Positions 62,828 to 64,000 of a DNA stretch of 64,000 bases are shown one piece after another. The stretch spans positions 434,001-498,000 of the forward strand of contig CAWBBN010000022.1 of assembly GCA_963787035.1 (NCBI GenBank), written 5' to 3'. Source of the stretch: JAENWD01 sp963787035. Its GTDB lineage: Bacteria > Acidobacteriota > Vicinamibacteria > Vicinamibacterales > JAENWD01. The position numbers and the translations under genes were made by a program. Position 1 is the first letter of the stretch. Every line of letters begins with the position of its first letter. Under the pieces are notes generated by a model. The model was not told where the DNA came from, made no database searches, and saw only the letters and a program-made list of their open reading frames with translations.

Positions 62828-64000
62828 GTGGACCACCTTGCCTCCGACCTCCGTCACGCCGTTCGCAGCCTGGCGCGGACGCCCGGTTACACCCTCGCGT
62901 CGGCCCTGGCGCTGACGCTCGGCGTCGGCGCCGTCACGGCGCTCTTCACGGTGCTCTGGGCCGTCCTCGTCAGACCGCTGCCCTATCACGACCCCGATCG
63001 CCTCGTGACGATCCTGCACGGCGACAGCGTGTCTGCCCCGGTATCTCCGGCGGACTACCTCGACCTGCGACGCGAGGCGCGGAGCTTCACGGACATCGCA
63101 GCGGCGCAAGCATGGGACGCGAATCTCGACGCGGACGGCCGCGCGGAGCGCATGCCGGCGCTGCAGGTGTCGGGCACGCTCTTCGCCGTGCTCGGCGTGC
63201 CAGCGGCGCAGGGCCGCACGATCGACGCTGCCGATGCCGCGCCCGGACAAGGTCACGTCGTCGTCATCAGCGAATCGCTCTGGGTTCGGCGCTTCGGCGC
63301 CGCCCCCGGGATCGTCGGCCGGCAGATTCGGCTGAACGGCGAGGCGTTCACCATCGTCGGGGTGATGAACCAGTCGTTTCGCTTCGCGCCCTTCTGGCAG
63401 ACCGAGGCGGAGCTCTGGGTGCCGCTCGTCCTCGACTCGCGGCGAACCGATCGTGGCGGCCGATCGCTTCGGCTCTTCGCACGGCTCAAGGACGGCGTGA
63501 CGCTCGAACAGGCGCGCGCCGAGCTGCGGACGCTGACGTCGCGCCTGGTGGCCGCCTATCCGGAGACCGATCGCGGATTGACCACCGGCGCCGTGCCGCT
63601 GGCCGAGAAGGCGTCGGGGCCGGCCCGTCCCCTGGTGCTCGCCATCTTCGGCCTGTCGCTCGCCGTGCTGCTCATCGCCTCCGCCAACGTGGCGTCGCTG
63701 ACGCTGGCGCGCGTGCTCGCACGGGGACGCGAGCTTGCCGTCCGCGCGGCGCTCGGCGCGGGACGCGCCAGGCTGACATGGCTGCTGGTCGCCGAGGGCG
63801 TGCTCGTCGGCGCGCTCGGCGCCGCAGGCGGGCTCGCGCTTGCGTGGATCAGCCTCAAGGGTCTGACGCGGTTCCTGCCGCCGACCGCCCTGCCGCCGCA
63901 CGCGACGCTGGGCCTCACGCCGGGACTGATCGCCTTCGGCGTCGCGGCGGCGCTGCTGTCGAGCGTGGCTGCGGCGATCGTGCCGCTCTGGCAGCTCGGC
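62828..64000 (+). CDS. ABC permease of the acidobacterial (ADOP) family, partial
   Basis: 391 codons open from GTG 62828 to the right edge. DLRHAVRSLARTPGYTLASA and LALTLGVGAVTALFTVLW are the standard N-terminus and first span of acidobacterial duplicated orphan permeases; VRPLPYHDPDRLVTI, then a MacB periplasmic domain (FAVLGVPAAQGRTID, SLWVRRFGAAPGIVGRQIRL), then the first FtsX domain (SLAVLLIASANVASLTLARV, RELAVRAALGAGRARLTWLL). The frame is intact. These permeases usually lack a paired ATPase gene; substrate unknown. Confidence 0.88.
   Translation, partial: MDHLASDLRHAVRSLARTPGYTLASALALTLGVGAVTALFTVLWAVLVRPLPYHDPDRLVTILHGDSVSAPVSPADYLDLRREARSFTDIAAAQAWDANLDADGRAERMPALQVSGTLFAVLGVPAAQGRTIDAADAAPGQGHVVVISESLWVRRFGAAPGIVGRQIRLNGEAFTIVGVMNQSFRFAPFWQTEAELWVPLVLDSRRTDRGGRSLRLFARLKDGVTLEQARAELRTLTSRLVAAYPETDRGLTTGAVPLAEKASGPARPLVLAIFGLSLAVLLIASANVASLTLARVLARGRELAVRAALGAGRARLTWLLVAEGVLVGALGAAGGLALAWISLKGLTRFLPPTALPPHATLGLTPGLIAFGVAAALLSSVAAAIVPLWQLG

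Noticed and set aside
62792..63901. Minus-strand open frame of 369 codons at the right end
   Set aside because: It lies wholly opposite the ADOP permease, which has clear family sequence; the minus frame is low-complexity Arg/Gly.

Overview
This is a GC-rich chromosomal stretch, most probably from an acidobacterium of the Vicinamibacteria type (inference). The grounds are two linked VWFA-related secreted proteins of the acidobacterial family (23320-27278), an acidobacterial-type (ADOP) ABC permease running off the right edge (62828-64000), and generally acidobacterial gene content. There is no rRNA, CRISPR array, insertion sequence or prophage. One tRNA gene is present (tRNA-Leu, UAA). Very many genes change reading frame part-way while family motifs continue in the next frame. 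I read these as single-base indels left in an error-prone (probably long-read metagenomic) assembly, not as pseudogenes. Gene spans below are therefore given across the frameshifts.

Layout. 1-10.7 kb: gatB (cut by the left edge), pckA, ispH, folK, a ferritin-like protein, a DksA/TraR protein, an FtsX-type ABC exporter with its ATPase and a TesA-like esterase, and a PP2C phosphatase divergent from a TPR-GAF-sigma54 activator. 13.8-20.5 kb: a PilZ protein, then nhaA-gnd-pgi-rpiB on the minus strand facing a divergent pgl (pentose-phosphate enzymes), mscL and a dual-specificity phosphatase. 20.5-27.3 kb: a translationally coupled trio of secreted proteins, one large unknown and two VWFA-related. 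27.3-30 kb: an acetyltransferase, a short MgtE and a secreted protein with kinase-like spacing. 30-36.8 kb: a complete stressosome operon (rsbR, rsbS, rsbT, a SpoIIE/RsbX-like phosphatase), then a histidine kinase that carries its own RsbT-like ATPase domain and a second hybrid kinase. 37-43.4 kb: an SdpR/SdpI pair, tRNA-Leu, small proteins, a two-domain VOC protein and a DUF255 thioredoxin-like protein. 43.5-51 kb: a DJ-1 protein, a GH31 glucosidase with a ROK sugar kinase, then M48 protease, YihY, YtxH and an NtrC-type regulator on the other strand. 51.2-56.7 kb: a leucine/isovalerate catabolic operon (zinc-ribbon protein, methylcrotonyl-CoA carboxylase, methylglutaconyl-CoA hydratase, HMG-CoA lyase). 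56.7-64 kb: a membrane histidine kinase, small proteins, DinB, CutC, a Tat-exported NHL protein, an alkyltransferase and the ADOP permease.

The most unusual non-coding content is a set of short repeats. A palindromic element with variable but self-complementary arms around CTGAAG, followed by CCTAC, occurs at five loci, four of them between convergent genes. There it often supplies the stop codon or the last residues of the neighbouring proteins. Three different heptamer arrays (GGGAATA, GCGGGTT, CACAGAG) and a nonamer array (GGTCGAGCN or GGTTNNNCC) occupy other gaps. A second theme is transcription of start codons with little or no leader: -10-like hexamers sit 6 to 8 bases before the start codon of at least six genes.
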